Origin: Bacteroidaceae bacterium
GTDB taxonomy: Bacteria > Bacteroidota > Bacteroidia > Bacteroidales > Bacteroidaceae
Assembly: GCA_900765575.1 (NCBI GenBank)
Contig: CAAFRW010000094.1
Span: forward strand, 1 to 28,635
DNA length: 28,635 bases
Direction: 5' to 3'
Part shown: one piece after another, positions 1-8,992 of the stretch
How the letters are laid out: each line of letters starts with the position of its first letter
How positions within the stretch are numbered: position 1 is the first letter of the stretch
The notes under the pieces: generated by a model
Databases searched by the model: none
Seen by the model: the letters and a program-made list of their open reading frames with translations, nothing else
Told to the model about the DNA's origin: nothing
Position numbers and translations under genes: made by a program

Positions 1-1036
1 ATAAACGGTCTTCCTTGCCACTGATGTCGGTATAGAACTTCTTTCCGATGCTTTGAGGATTGAAAGCGGTGGCAGCTATATCGGTAGAGGTGGTTAAAGG
101 TTGAATATAATAAGTTCCATAACTGAAGTTCCATTCAATAAAGCGTCCGTTCAGTTCGTCGTAGAAAGCGTAACGTCCCCTGCCGCTTGAATTGTGCATG
201 GTGCCCACTCCGGTGATGCTATAGTCCGTACCGTCTTTCAAAGAACAACGTACATTGGCTTTCAGTGGAGAGTTTACATTATTCATATAGTAGATGCCTT
301 TATCGCATATCATAAACTGGTCGCGTGCCTCATCATCGGTCAGAATGTGGGTAATGTGTATGCGGGCCGGTGCTTCAAAGAACCAATCGTTTGCTATTCC
401 TTGATAAGTCAGGTCGATAGGGCTGAGCGTTTGTCCGTTTTCCGTCTGAGCCAAATAGAGCCGTTCGTCGCGGCTGTAAGAGCTGTTTACATAGAACATG
501 CGTTCGGCATTGCGGATGGTTTCCTCATTCATTAGTGAATACTGGTTCATACGTTTCTTTCCGCCGGGATAGGTTACGGCATCGATATCGTATTCACCAT
601 TGTTCTGCTTAGTCAGTAACAAGTAAACTTTGGACAGGCCATTGTCGACCGTGAAATTGCAATAAGCCATGGTGCGTACGCCGGTAGCCTTGTGAATGGC
701 ACTCAGACGTAAGTCATACTGTCCAATCTCTTCTTGGAAGTTGACAATGTCCAGCGCTTTGGTGTGCGCTATCTCCTTGTATTCGGGCACATTGCTGGTT
801 GTTTTGGCCGCTAACTCCCACGACCATTCGTATTGGTCTTCCGAGGTGTTCTGATAGGTAATCTTCTTAGGCTTCAATTTCAGGTCTTCGCCATACATTA
901 CAGTAGTGTCTGCGGTAATCTCTAAAGAAACCGTTCCGATATCGGAATAGTTATAGTTACCGTTATCTTCGGTACAGGCACCCCATAGGAGGAGGCTCAA
1001 CAGACTCGCTCCCCATATATTGATTCGTTTTCTCAT
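1..1036 (-). CDS. PKD-like family surface lipoprotein of the SusCD locus (3' end outside window)
   Basis: The reading frame opens at 1036 and stays open to the window edge (345 codons), so the C-terminus is missing. The N-terminus has a short basic start, a hydrophobic stretch and a lipobox-like LLLWGAC, followed by an acidic Thr-Glu-Asp, which suggests export and lipidation. The next part (VSLEITADTTVMYGEDLKL) resembles an Ig/PKD-like beta-sandwich, and the rest fits the Bacteroides 'PKD-like family' lipoproteins that follow DUF4843 genes. It is the last visible gene of the operon, starting 21 bases after the DUF4843 stop. By analogy with other extra lipoproteins of Sus-like loci it may bind ligand at the cell surface; the substrate is unknown. 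Family assignment is by pattern and context, not a database match. Confidence 0.8.
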   Translation of the reverse strand, partial: MRKRINIWGASLLSLLLWGACTEDNGNYNYSDIGTVSLEITADTTVMYGEDLKLKPKKITYQNTSEDQYEWSWELAAKTTSNVPEYKEIAHTKALDIVNFQEEIGQYDLRLSAIHKATGVRTMAYCNFTVDNGLSKVYLLLTKQNNGEYDIDAVTYPGGKKRMNQYSLMNEETIRNAERMFYVNSSYSRDERLYLAQTENGQTLSPIDLTYQGIANDWFFEAPARIHITHILTDDEARDQFMICDKGIYYMNNVNSPLKANVRCSLKDGTDYSITGVGTMHNSSGRGRYAFYDELNGRFIEWNFSYGTYYIQPLTTSTDIAATAFNPQSIGKKFYTDISGKEDRL

Positions 1037-1057
1037 AATCATGTGTTCGTTTAGAAG

Positions 1058-1777
1058 TTAGAAACTTATTTTATTTCCTTTTTCATCCAGCATGGGTTTC
1101 CCGTTCTCTTTTTCCCATTTAGCCAATTCCGATTTCATCTTATCCTGATAGAAAAGCATCTGGGCTTTAGGAATGGCATTGTCTCCGGTACTTGGGAAAT
1201 CCCACATACCTAGCGTGTCAATAATAAAACGGTATTTTACATCACTGTATACACCAAAGTAGGGTTGGCAGTCGTAAATCCACCGGGCCGGTTTGGTCAG
1301 GATATCGTTAATTTTCAGTTTATAGTCTATCCAGTCGGGGTTGACATCGATTCCCAATCCTTCCGAAGGCTGAATAAGGAATGTTATATAGCGTTCCTCT
1401 CCGGCAATGGCTTCCGTGCGGTTTATCTCTACTTTCAGTGTAGTCCTAAAAGCGCCTGCCGGAATCACTACCGGATTAAGCGTGTAATCGCTCCCTTCCA
1501 CAGCTGTGGAGAGGGAGGCATCTACCACTACTTTTACTGCCCGGTCGTAGTCGGTAGCTTCGCCGGTTACGACAATAGGAATTTCCACTATATCCGATTC
1601 CAAGTCTGCTGGCTGTACGGCAAAGGAGTAGGTAAGGCTGTCGGCCGTTCCCGAACCGGCTGCCCGTTCGAAAAACACTTGCGCTCCGCCGCTAAATGTA
1701 TCAATCTCATCGGTGGAACAGCTGTATAAGGCTGCTATTCCACACAATCCTGCAAATAGGGTATATCTCAGTTTCAT
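1058..1777 (-). CDS. DUF4843 domain-containing lipoprotein
   Basis: 239 residues. The first 20 residues form a lipoprotein signal peptide (MKLRYTLFAGLCGIAALYSC), with Cys20 as the likely lipidated residue. The segment after it (GGAQVFFERAAGS, then repeated Val/Ile-rich strands such as VEIPIVVTGEA) has the all-beta look of DUF4843 proteins, which resemble Calx-beta or fibronectin-like sandwiches. These proteins are nearly always encoded beside SusC/SusD pairs in Bacteroidetes. The gene begins 14 bases after the SusD stop and ends 21 bases before the PKD-like gene, so all are probably on one transcript. Likely an accessory surface lipoprotein of the uptake complex; ligand unknown. The C-terminal part (about 180-239) is rich in Lys and Glu. 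Confidence 0.85.
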   Translation of the reverse strand: MKLRYTLFAGLCGIAALYSCSTDEIDTFSGGAQVFFERAAGSGTADSLTYSFAVQPADLESDIVEIPIVVTGEATDYDRAVKVVVDASLSTAVEGSDYTLNPVVIPAGAFRTTLKVEINRTEAIAGEERYITFLIQPSEGLGIDVNPDWIDYKLKINDILTKPARWIYDCQPYFGVYSDVKYRFIIDTLGMWDFPSTGDNAIPKAQMLFYQDKMKSELAKWEKENGKPMLDEKGNKISF

Positions 1778-1791
1778 AATCTTTTTGTTTT

Positions 1792-3231
1792 TTAATTGTT
1801 TTGACTTGCCGTGCCTCCGAAATCTTCTTCTTGTTCCGGCAAGGGGAGTACGTACACTTCTTCTTTTTTGTCGGCAACATTCTTAACCAGATATCCTTCG
1901 GCAATGGTATTGGAATCCAGCCATTTGTAGCGGTAGAAGAGTTGTCCTTCTCCGTAGAACTCACGGCGGTATTCTGCAGTCAGATATGTTTCAATCGCAG
2001 CAAAGTCGGCAAATGGCTTTTGTTCCAGCGCACGTGCCTGACGTACCTGGTTCAGCCAGTCGGATGCCTTGTCTATATCGGTTGTCGATTCGGCTGCGAT
2101 GTAGTACATTTCAGAGAGCCGAAGCATCGGTACACGGTATTTTGCATAATAGCTGTCTCCGGTTTTAGAGAGATACTTGCTCAGTTTGCCGTTGCCGTCC
2201 ACAATGTCGAATTGTGAATCGTAACGGATGTCATTTCCAAGTCCTGCATTCTTATCGAAAAACTCATCCAGATAAAAGGTCATCTGAAGATAATCGTAGC
2301 TCATGCTGCTGTGGTCGAAATGGTCGTCTGCCCAGCTCGACAGATTGTCGACGAACAGTGCGAAAAGCAATTCGTCTGAGATAACACGGTCTTTCCTCAC
2401 TCCCTGCATATCGGTAATAAGCGCAAGCTCTTTACTTTCTACCAGCATCAGTGCATACTTCAATGCGTTGGTCTTATCGCCTGCATAGTGATAGATACGC
2501 GCCATTTCGGCTTGTACGGCATACAGGTTCATGCGGGTGGTACGGTTCATCCGGTAAATATTGTCTTCACTCACATCTTTCTTCACTATGGGGTCGTCCA
2601 CCAATAGCGAAGCCGCCTCTTCCAAGTCTTTGATACAAAGAGTTACTACCTCTTCGGGAGAACTGTATGGGGTGTTCTTTTTAGAAACAGTGGTTACGTA
2701 AGGAATGCATTTACGGGTCTTGTCCATTTTAAAAGAGGGACCGAACAGGCGTAAAATATCAAAATGCAGGTAAGCACGTAATGCCAATGCTTCTCCTTTT
2801 ATCAGTTCGTAATTGTTGTCGGAGAACATCTTCTTATCTGCTTTTTCCAGATTCTCCAATAGATTGTTCACGTTGACAACAGCTTCGTACAAGTTTGTCC
2901 AGAAAGCACTGATAGTAGGACGTACACGGGTATGCGTGTAGTCGAACGTTGTCAGATAGTACAAAGGATGGGCTGAATTGTAGCCGATATAATAATTTTG
3001 TACAATAGCTTCGGGAGTTCCCATAGTCAGTTCGTCGCCATACAGGGCCGGGCGGGCCATGATGGAGTATACGCCGATGAGTGCATCAAAGAATCCGTTT
3101 TCATTCTTAAACAGGTCTTTCTCTTTGATTTCGGTTCTGGGGTCTACGTCAAACCAACTTTCGCACGAGGTGAGCAAAGTGAGCAGACCAACCAATACAC
3201 ATATATATTTCTTTATATTCTTCATAATCAT
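1792..3231 (-). CDS. RagB/SusD family nutrient-binding outer membrane lipoprotein
   Basis: 479 residues, in the usual range for SusD proteins. The N-terminus is a lipoprotein signal ending in LLTSC. The typical SusD start follows (SWFDVDPRTEIKEKDLF), and the TPR-like helical region carries the hallmark ALRAYLHFDILRLFG around residues 147-161. Near the C-terminus is a RREFYGEGQLFYRYKW motif typical of the family. SusD proteins cap the SusC barrel and help capture glycans or peptides; the ligand cannot be read from sequence. A second start at 3225 (MKNIKKY) gives an equally good signal peptide and may be the true one. The gene follows susC by only a few bases, so the two are co-transcribed. Confidence 0.95.
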   Translation of the reverse strand: MIMKNIKKYICVLVGLLTLLTSCESWFDVDPRTEIKEKDLFKNENGFFDALIGVYSIMARPALYGDELTMGTPEAIVQNYYIGYNSAHPLYYLTTFDYTHTRVRPTISAFWTNLYEAVVNVNNLLENLEKADKKMFSDNNYELIKGEALALRAYLHFDILRLFGPSFKMDKTRKCIPYVTTVSKKNTPYSSPEEVVTLCIKDLEEAASLLVDDPIVKKDVSEDNIYRMNRTTRMNLYAVQAEMARIYHYAGDKTNALKYALMLVESKELALITDMQGVRKDRVISDELLFALFVDNLSSWADDHFDHSSMSYDYLQMTFYLDEFFDKNAGLGNDIRYDSQFDIVDGNGKLSKYLSKTGDSYYAKYRVPMLRLSEMYYIAAESTTDIDKASDWLNQVRQARALEQKPFADFAAIETYLTAEYRREFYGEGQLFYRYKWLDSNTIAEGYLVKNVADKKEEVYVLPLPEQEEDFGGTASQNN

Positions 3232-3237
3232 CAGGAA

Positions 3238-6200
3238 TTAAAATGAAACGTTCAATGAAAAAGCGAAACGGCGGGCGAACGGATAATCTAAACCGCGCTC
3301 TTGTTTTACCGTGGAGAAACGGAACGCATCGTTCAGATAACCGGTTACTTTCAGTCGCTCGGCTCCGATAAGGCGGAGTATCTGCGGGGATGTAATGTCG
3401 TATCCCAAACTGATGGATTCGCAGCTCAGGTAGTCGTTGTCTTGTACAAAGCGACTGGTCTGGCGTGTAAGTCCGGTGTCTTTTACATCTTTAAAGAAGG
3501 TCACGTCACCCGGTTCTCTCCAGCGTTGTTCGTATACTCTACGGTCCACATTCTGGTAAAGGTCTGCGTTCTCCACGCGGTTTACTAATGTGGTGTTGTA
3601 TACTTGTCCTCCGTAGCTGTAACGGAAATTCATGCTGAAACTCAAATCTCTCCAGTTAAGGGATGTTCCGAAGATGCCTTCCATGGTAGGACGTGTATCG
3701 CCCACTCTTACCTGGTCGCTAGAGTTCCATGTATACGTCTTGATACCTTTCTTGGTCAAGTACATTTCCTTACCGTTCGACGGGTCGATGCCCAATGAAC
3801 GCACGGCATAGATGCTTGTTACGGAATTGCCCTCCTCGTAAAGTAACAGTGGGGTAGTGGTGCCTTCTTCGTTGGCTTTGGCTATGATGTCGTCATTCCG
3901 TTTCTTCATCGCATTACTAATCTTCGTAATCTTGTTTGCGTTGTGTGCTGCCGAGAAGTTCAGACTCCAGTAAAGGCGTTTGGAAACATCGCGCAGGAAC
4001 ATGTAACGCAAAGAGAGTTCGTATCCGTTGTTTTCCGTTTCACCGATATTCTCCGTATAAGAAGAAAAACCTAAAGAGGGAGCGATGGTGACATCGGCCA
4101 ATAAGTTTGTGGTATTTCGTTTGTACACATCGAACGTAAAGCTCAGGCGGTCGTCGAACAGACCCAGGTCGAGACCCACATTGAACACTTTGGTTTGCTG
4201 CCATTTCAAATCATCGTTTCCGAGTCCCATCATGCCGGCCGAAATGATACCTGCATATTGGTGCTCAATGTTATAAGTGTATTTGCGGATAGCCTGATAA
4301 GGCGAGAAGTTCTGCGAAGCGGTGACACCGTAAGAACCTCTCAGTTTTAACTGGCTGAAGAGACCGTCTTCCAGGAACTTTTCTTTATGGGCGTTCCATC
4401 CGGCACCCACCGACCATACAGGAGCATACCGCTGGTTGGAGCCGAATTGTGATGAACCGTCATACTTCAGCGAAGCATCGAACAGGTATTTGCTGTCGTA
4501 TGAATAGTTGGCAGTCAATAACACACCGGCCAAGCGGTTGATGTTGTAGGTAGAAGTAGGACGTGTATCCTTGTAGTATTGCTTGGCAAAACTGATGTCA
4601 TCCATATTTTGGCTAGGGAAACCTTCGGCCCGGATGGTGCGTGTATCGTTGGTTGTTTCGGAGATATTGAATCCTAATACGGAATAAATGTTGTGCTTTC
4701 CGAATGACTGTCCGTAACGCAAGTTGATGTCTCCTAAAATACTGAACATCTTGCTGCTGCCCCACTTATATTCTCCTCGGCGCATATACTCTTCGGGGGA
4801 CGATACCGGGTCGCCCAATTCGGAGAATTTAGAGTGCTGTGCCGGTAGGAAGTAGTTGCTTTCGCCGGATTGGCGGGTTACACTGATACGAGCCATTAAG
4901 GTCAGCACATTGGTGATGTTCCACTCCATGGAGAAGTTGTTCACGAAATTGAAGTAATCTTCATCGTCGGCTATATTCAACTGAGCATCGTAGAGCGGGT
5001 TTTTGTTGAAAGTCGTAAAATATCGGGGCGCATCCTTATCGAACAGTTTCACCAGTTTGCCGTCTTTGTCATACGGACGTTGGTATGGGTTCATTGATGT
5101 GTAAGTAGAGAAACTTCCGTAAGGGGAGTTCTCCGCCAAGTTGTAAGTAAGTTGCAAATCGTTTTTAAAGATAAGGTTCTTCACGCGGTAAGAGAGAAAC
5201 ATTCCTCCTTCGTAGCTGGTACGTCCGGAACCTTTCATCACGCCCGGAGCGTTCCGTGCGGTCAGGTTCATGCTATAACGTAAAGTCTTGTCGCCACCTT
5301 CCAGACGAAGATTATGGCGGTGTTCGAATGCCGTGTGTACGGGCTGTGCCAGCCAATCGGTATTCACTCCTTCTTCTACATTGCGTTTCAGGCGTTGGTA
5401 GTAATTCTGAAGTTCGTTATAAGTCTGGTTGTCGTTCGATTCAAAGTGTCCGGCATCTACCTGTAACTGCAGCTTCTCCCGGGCATTCAGCATATCATAG
5501 TCGCTTAAATCCGGTGCTACGATTGCATAGTCTCCGGTATAGCTGACTCTGATACGTCCTTCTTCCGGAGCTTTTGTTTCAATTACAATCACACCGTTTG
5601 CCGAGCGTGAACCATAGAGTGCGGCAGCCGAGGCATCTTTCAATATAGTGATGGATTCCACACGGTTAGGGTCCATATCCATGACACGTTGCAAGGTGGT
5701 TTCGAAACCGTCTAGGATGAATAAAGGCTGGTTCGGGTTACCCGTATAGTTCGCATCTAGGTCGGTGATGCCGTTGGCGCCACGCAATTCCACTTCGGGC
5801 AAAGCGTTCGGGTTAGAACCTGTCAGATTATTTTCCACTAATTTGAGCGAAGGGTCTAACGTGCGTAAGCTCTGCAAGATATTCTGGTTACCTACTTGTT
5901 TCAGTTCTTTGGCGCTGATGGTGACGGAAGCTCCGGTAGCCAACTCTTTGTTGCGGCGGAAAATACCGGTTACCACTACATCCTGCAAGGTCTTTGTATC
6001 TTCGTTTAACGTTACGTTCAGGGTAGAGCTTCCGCGTACGGGCAACTCTTTGGATTCCATTCCGATAAAAGAGTAAACAAGAATGGGGTATTTGTCGTCG
6101 CCGGGGACAGACAGGGTGTATTTACCATCGATGTCCGTGCTGGTTCCGTGGTTGTTGTTCCCTTTCAGAAGAACGGTTACGCCTGGTAACGGGTCACCGT

Positions 6201-6618
6201 TTTTATCGGTAACGGTTCCTTGTATGGAGCGTGCTTTTTTAGTTGCAGCTGTTTTTTGTTTGATAACAATTTCGTTACCCGATATTTCATAAGTCAGGTT
6301 CGTGCCTTGGAGGCATTTATCCAGAATCTCATGTATTTTCTTATCTCTCTCTTTGATAGTAATATCTTTCACAGCTTGCACGTTGGCCGTTCCATACATG
6401 ATAACGACTCCTGTTTTGTTTTGAATCTCCCAGATAACCTGTTCCAGCGTAGCGTGTTCCAGGTCGATGGAAATCTTTTGAAGGGCCGATTGTGCCCAAA
6501 GTTGCATGCTGAGCAGGCAGCAAGCAATAATGAGTAAACTCTTTTTCAAGTTTCTGCAGTTTGCCAGTGGTATGGGTTTACCCCGTCCTGCAAACTTTTG
6601 AGGATTTTTCTTTTGCAT
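3238..6618 (-). CDS. SusC/RagA family TonB-linked outer membrane transporter with STN domain
   Basis: 1126 residues. Order: signal peptide (about 25-42, ending WAQ); STN secretin/TonB short N-terminal domain (about 48-120); carboxypeptidase-regulatory-like Ig domain (131-205, starting SIQGTVTDKNGDPLPGV); TonB box-like DVVVTGI (213-219); plug domain (225-350) with LRGANG and ASAAALYGSRSANG; then a long beta-barrel ending in Phe (SLNVSF), as outer-membrane barrels do. SusC proteins import oligomers captured by SusD, powered by TonB. The STN domain is the part that signals to a FecR anti-sigma factor, and fecR lies just upstream, 39 bases away. So substrate binding should release the sigma factor and raise expression of this operon. 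No truncation is seen. Confidence 0.97.
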   Translation of the reverse strand: MQKKNPQKFAGRGKPIPLANCRNLKKSLLIIACCLLSMQLWAQSALQKISIDLEHATLEQVIWEIQNKTGVVIMYGTANVQAVKDITIKERDKKIHEILDKCLQGTNLTYEISGNEIVIKQKTAATKKARSIQGTVTDKNGDPLPGVTVLLKGNNNHGTSTDIDGKYTLSVPGDDKYPILVYSFIGMESKELPVRGSSTLNVTLNEDTKTLQDVVVTGIFRRNKELATGASVTISAKELKQVGNQNILQSLRTLDPSLKLVENNLTGSNPNALPEVELRGANGITDLDANYTGNPNQPLFILDGFETTLQRVMDMDPNRVESITILKDASAAALYGSRSANGVIVIETKAPEEGRIRVSYTGDYAIVAPDLSDYDMLNAREKLQLQVDAGHFESNDNQTYNELQNYYQRLKRNVEEGVNTDWLAQPVHTAFEHRHNLRLEGGDKTLRYSMNLTARNAPGVMKGSGRTSYEGGMFLSYRVKNLIFKNDLQLTYNLAENSPYGSFSTYTSMNPYQRPYDKDGKLVKLFDKDAPRYFTTFNKNPLYDAQLNIADDEDYFNFVNNFSMEWNITNVLTLMARISVTRQSGESNYFLPAQHSKFSELGDPVSSPEEYMRRGEYKWGSSKMFSILGDINLRYGQSFGKHNIYSVLGFNISETTNDTRTIRAEGFPSQNMDDISFAKQYYKDTRPTSTYNINRLAGVLLTANYSYDSKYLFDASLKYDGSSQFGSNQRYAPVWSVGAGWNAHKEKFLEDGLFSQLKLRGSYGVTASQNFSPYQAIRKYTYNIEHQYAGIISAGMMGLGNDDLKWQQTKVFNVGLDLGLFDDRLSFTFDVYKRNTTNLLADVTIAPSLGFSSYTENIGETENNGYELSLRYMFLRDVSKRLYWSLNFSAAHNANKITKISNAMKKRNDDIIAKANEEGTTTPLLLYEEGNSVTSIYAVRSLGIDPSNGKEMYLTKKGIKTYTWNSSDQVRVGDTRPTMEGIFGTSLNWRDLSFSMNFRYSYGGQVYNTTLVNRVENADLYQNVDRRVYEQRWREPGDVTFFKDVKDTGLTRQTSRFVQDNDYLSCESISLGYDITSPQILRLIGAERLKVTGYLNDAFRFSTVKQERGLDYPFARRFAFSLNVSF

Positions 6619-6657
6619 AGTAAGTAGTTTATGAAATTAAAATTGAATTTATTTATG

Positions 6658-7839
6658 TTATGGTTTGGTAGAAGCAAAGTGAAATGTATGTTTTTCATAC
6701 GATACCTCTACTAAATTTGTTTTGATTAGCATGTTGATAATAGGCTCCATACTGTTGTAGCGCTGGAAGTAAGCCCCTATACGCACATCTTTCACCTGTT
6801 CGTCGTCGAACGTGTAATCGAACTTGTACCAACGTGAAAGGGTACGCATGATATCTTCCAGACGTTCGTTGCGGAAGAGGTATTGCCCTTCGTGCCAAGC
6901 CACATATTGTTTGGTGTCTACCTTTTGAATCGAAGTTATTTGGTCCTGATAATGGTAGTTTAGCTGGTCTCCCGGATAAATTTTCTGCCCGTTCACTTCC
7001 AGTATGCCGCTTTCGAGCGTTATTTGTGCAAAATATTCGTCTTTATAAGCCCGTACGTTAAAGGAAGTTCCTAAAACTTTTAGCTTTAAGCCTTTGATTT
7101 TTACAATAAAAGGACACTTCTCGTTTTTAGCTACCCGGAAATAAGCTTCTCCCTCCATTTCTACTACACGCTCTTCACCCTGAAACATTACCGGGTACTT
7201 TAGCGCACTTTCCGCATTCATGAAAATCTGGGTGCTGTCGGACAAGACGAGCTGGTATTCCATACCCGTAAGGGTGCTTATGCGATTGTATATGAGCGTA
7301 TCTTTCAACTGGGCGGTGGGTATATAACTTAGTCCATGAGGACTTTGATGTATCTTTATGCCGTTTAGTTCGTTAAAGAGGATAGATTTGTCGACGGACA
7401 AGTAGATGGTTTGTCCGTTGTCTAAAGTCAATTGGGCCGAATGAGTTCCGGGAGGGATATTGTAAGCGATTGACTGTTTTTCCTGATTGGTAATAGAAAG
7501 ATAGTAGTATGCTGCAAATCCTGTACACATAACGCATAATAAGAACACGGCAGCATAGCGAAGCATGGGAGTCCATTTGTATATACGTCTTGAATGGGAC
7601 GAAGAGGATTCTATCCGGCTTTCTATCTGTTTCCAACCTTCTTCAACAGGGAAAGCTTCCATCTCCTTTTCATATTGTCTGAGATTTTCTTCCTGAGTCA
7701 GCTCTTCGTGTAAACGTTCGTGCTGTTCATTGTTTATTTTCCAGGTTTCGATATCTTTTAAATCCTGTGTGGTAGCTGTTCCAAGGATTTGGCGTGCTAT
7801 CTTTCGCGCAATCTCCTCGTGTTCTTTTTTGTAATTCAT
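6658..7839 (-). CDS. FecR family anti-sigma factor (inner membrane)
   Basis: 393 residues. An acidic, helical cytoplasmic N-terminus (1-88) should bind the sigma factor. One membrane helix follows (about 92-114). The FecR domain (about 185-285) contains SDSTQIFMNAESALKYP, VEMEGEAYFRV and LGTSFNVRAY, all typical. A DUF4974 C-terminal domain (about 320-390) includes RNERLEDIMRTLSRWYKFD. In this family the periplasmic part contacts the STN domain of the SusC partner encoded next, and the cytoplasmic part holds or activates the ECF sigma factor. The gap to the sigma gene is 163 bases and contains a terminator (7979-8002), so fecR-susC-susD may start from its own promoter. No clear TAnnTTTG element was found in that gap, which would fit a promoter read by the cognate ECF sigma. 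Confidence 0.95.
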   Translation of the reverse strand: MNYKKEHEEIARKIARQILGTATTQDLKDIETWKINNEQHERLHEELTQEENLRQYEKEMEAFPVEEGWKQIESRIESSSSHSRRIYKWTPMLRYAAVFLLCVMCTGFAAYYYLSITNQEKQSIAYNIPPGTHSAQLTLDNGQTIYLSVDKSILFNELNGIKIHQSPHGLSYIPTAQLKDTLIYNRISTLTGMEYQLVLSDSTQIFMNAESALKYPVMFQGEERVVEMEGEAYFRVAKNEKCPFIVKIKGLKLKVLGTSFNVRAYKDEYFAQITLESGILEVNGQKIYPGDQLNYHYQDQITSIQKVDTKQYVAWHEGQYLFRNERLEDIMRTLSRWYKFDYTFDDEQVKDVRIGAYFQRYNSMEPIINMLIKTNLVEVSYEKHTFHFASTKP

Positions 7840-7978
7840 AAATATCCTTTTCGTGTATGGACTAGGCTTGTTTGAAAAGAAAAATAAATATCTCTTTCAC
7901 TTTTCTTTCATCTGTTTTAGTTATATAACAACTGAATGTGGAAATAGGGGTAGTGAAAAAACTCTTTTAACTGAAAAA

Positions 7979-8002
7979 ACAGGAAATTTTGTTTATTCCT
8001 GT
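7979..8002 (-). terminator. Intrinsic terminator right after the ECF sigma gene
   Basis: On the minus strand a perfect 7-bp stem (ACAGGAA / TTCCTGT, 10-base loop) begins directly after the sigma stop codon and is followed by a run of six T. This is the textbook form of a Rho-independent terminator. It would separate most sigma transcripts from the fecR-susCD transcript downstream. Confidence 0.75.
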
Positions 8003-8566
8003 CTAAACAGTAAATAGAGAAGCCGGCAGTAAGAACAAAAGATAGAAATGCTCTTTTAGTTTCTTCCTGAGTTTCTTGTAAGCAGCTTTTTTCAGAGCGT
8101 GTACGGTTCCTTCGGCAATGGATAATTCGGCGGCAATCTCGCTGTTTTTCTTTCCGTACATACTAAGTTTTACGATACGTTTCATTTGATTGGGGAGTTC
8201 TTCTACTGCTTTTCGCACCAGCAGATAGGTTTCTTGTCGGATGATTTCATCTTCTATCTTGTTCTCGAATTCGAGGAAACTTTCCGGTGTATACGATTCT
8301 TCGTTTGCAATTTGTTCATGCTTTAAGTAGTTGAGGCAACGGTTGCGTGTGGCTGTGTAGAGAAAGCCCTTTACTTTGTAGATATCGGCGAAATCTTTTC
8401 TTCTTTCCCAATAAGTGAGAAGCACTTCTTGGGCAATGTCTTTGCTGGCTTCTTCATCCAAAACATATTTATTGGCAAAAATGCAAAGAATAGGGTAGTA
8501 GTCTTTGAATAATTGCTTAAATGAATTTCTATTATCATTTCTAATATTTTCGATAATTGTATTCAT
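8003..8566 (-). CDS. ECF RNA polymerase sigma-70 factor
   Basis: 187 residues, normal for the Bacteroidetes FecI-like sigma-70 group. Region 2 (about 14-84) includes SFKQLFKDYYPIL, ASKDIAQEVLLTYWERR and KGFLYTATRNRCLNYLK, used for core binding and -10 recognition. Region 4 (about 113-167) has the helix-turn-helix KNSEIAAELSIAEGTVHALKKAAYKKLR for -35 recognition. The protein ends in an unusual hydrophobic tail (YLLFLLPASLFTV). Context (fecR, then STN-type susC) points to control of the Sus-like operon below it. The start at 8566 gives a standard N-terminus. Confidence 0.96.
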   Translation of the reverse strand: MNTIIENIRNDNRNSFKQLFKDYYPILCIFANKYVLDEEASKDIAQEVLLTYWERRKDFADIYKVKGFLYTATRNRCLNYLKHEQIANEESYTPESFLEFENKIEDEIIRQETYLLVRKAVEELPNQMKRIVKLSMYGKKNSEIAAELSIAEGTVHALKKAAYKKLRKKLKEHFYLLFLLPASLFTV

Positions 8567-8960
8567 TAAGGGTGTTAGTTTTTAGACAAATTAGCGCACA
8601 AAAATACAATATAATAATGGATTAGCCGTTCTTTTTGAAAAGAAAAAGCCTACGACTCCTGGATAAGGTACATGGTAGTAGTATATTCTTTTAAACAGAA
8701 ACGTCTCTTCTTTTTTTAACAGGAAGAGGCGTCATATTGTTTATGGAAGGAGACGTGGTGCGATAAACGGGCTGTTCGCATATCAATAATTGTGATGCCG
8801 TATTATTGACGGAAAACAGGTGGCAAGGTTGATTGGAAGACTAAAGCCGATACCGAAGTGGAATTTGCCTAGTCGGCACCGGCTATATAGGATTTATCAA
8901 ACTCCTCCATTACATTGCGGGTATATTCGGGATGGATACTGAAATCATTGTATCGGATTG
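8567..8960. other. Intergenic region between sigma and GNAT genes
   Basis: No complete gene is seen. The region holds the sigma promoter candidate, an imperfect hairpin at 8701-8732 (ACGTCTCTTC / GAAGAGGCGT, one T:G pair, 12-base loop) and, next to the GNAT gene, a coding-like fragment described separately. Both flanking genes run leftward, so the left part is the sigma 5' region and the right part lies downstream of GNAT. The hairpin has no T-run on the minus strand and is only a weak terminator candidate. Confidence 0.5.
8599..8606 (-). promoter_or_regulatory. Candidate -7 element of the sigma gene promoter
   Basis: Minus-strand TATTTTTG matches the Bacteroides -7 consensus TAnnTTTG and lies 33 bases upstream of the sigma ATG. 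No TTTG was found at the usual 19-21 base spacing upstream, so support rests on the -7 box and its position only. Confidence 0.45.
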
Positions 8961-8992
8961 TCAGGCATCCCTTTGCATCTTTGAAATAACGT
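8869..8992 (-). pseudogene. Possible C-terminal remnant of an unidentified gene
   Basis: In a frame different from the GNAT gene, and overlapping its last codons, the minus strand reads as a protein-like C-terminus: YFKDAKGCLTIRYND, then SIHPEYTRNVMEEFDKSYI, ending AGAD and a TAG at 8869-8871. Composition is that of a soluble protein, but there is no start codon before the Met in NVMEEF, so it cannot be an intact gene. The likeliest explanation is the tail of a gene lost by deletion, with the break near the GNAT 3' end. Chance is possible over so short a stretch, and I do not recognise the family. Confidence 0.35.

Noticed and set aside
1265..1729. 154-codon plus-strand frame inside the DUF4843 gene
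   Set aside because: It lies fully antisense to a clear lipoprotein gene and has no recognisable domain; it is a shadow of the real gene.
1707..1964. 85-codon minus frame across the SusD-DUF4843 junction
   Set aside because: It overlaps the ends of two well-supported genes in another frame, and its composition is not protein-like.
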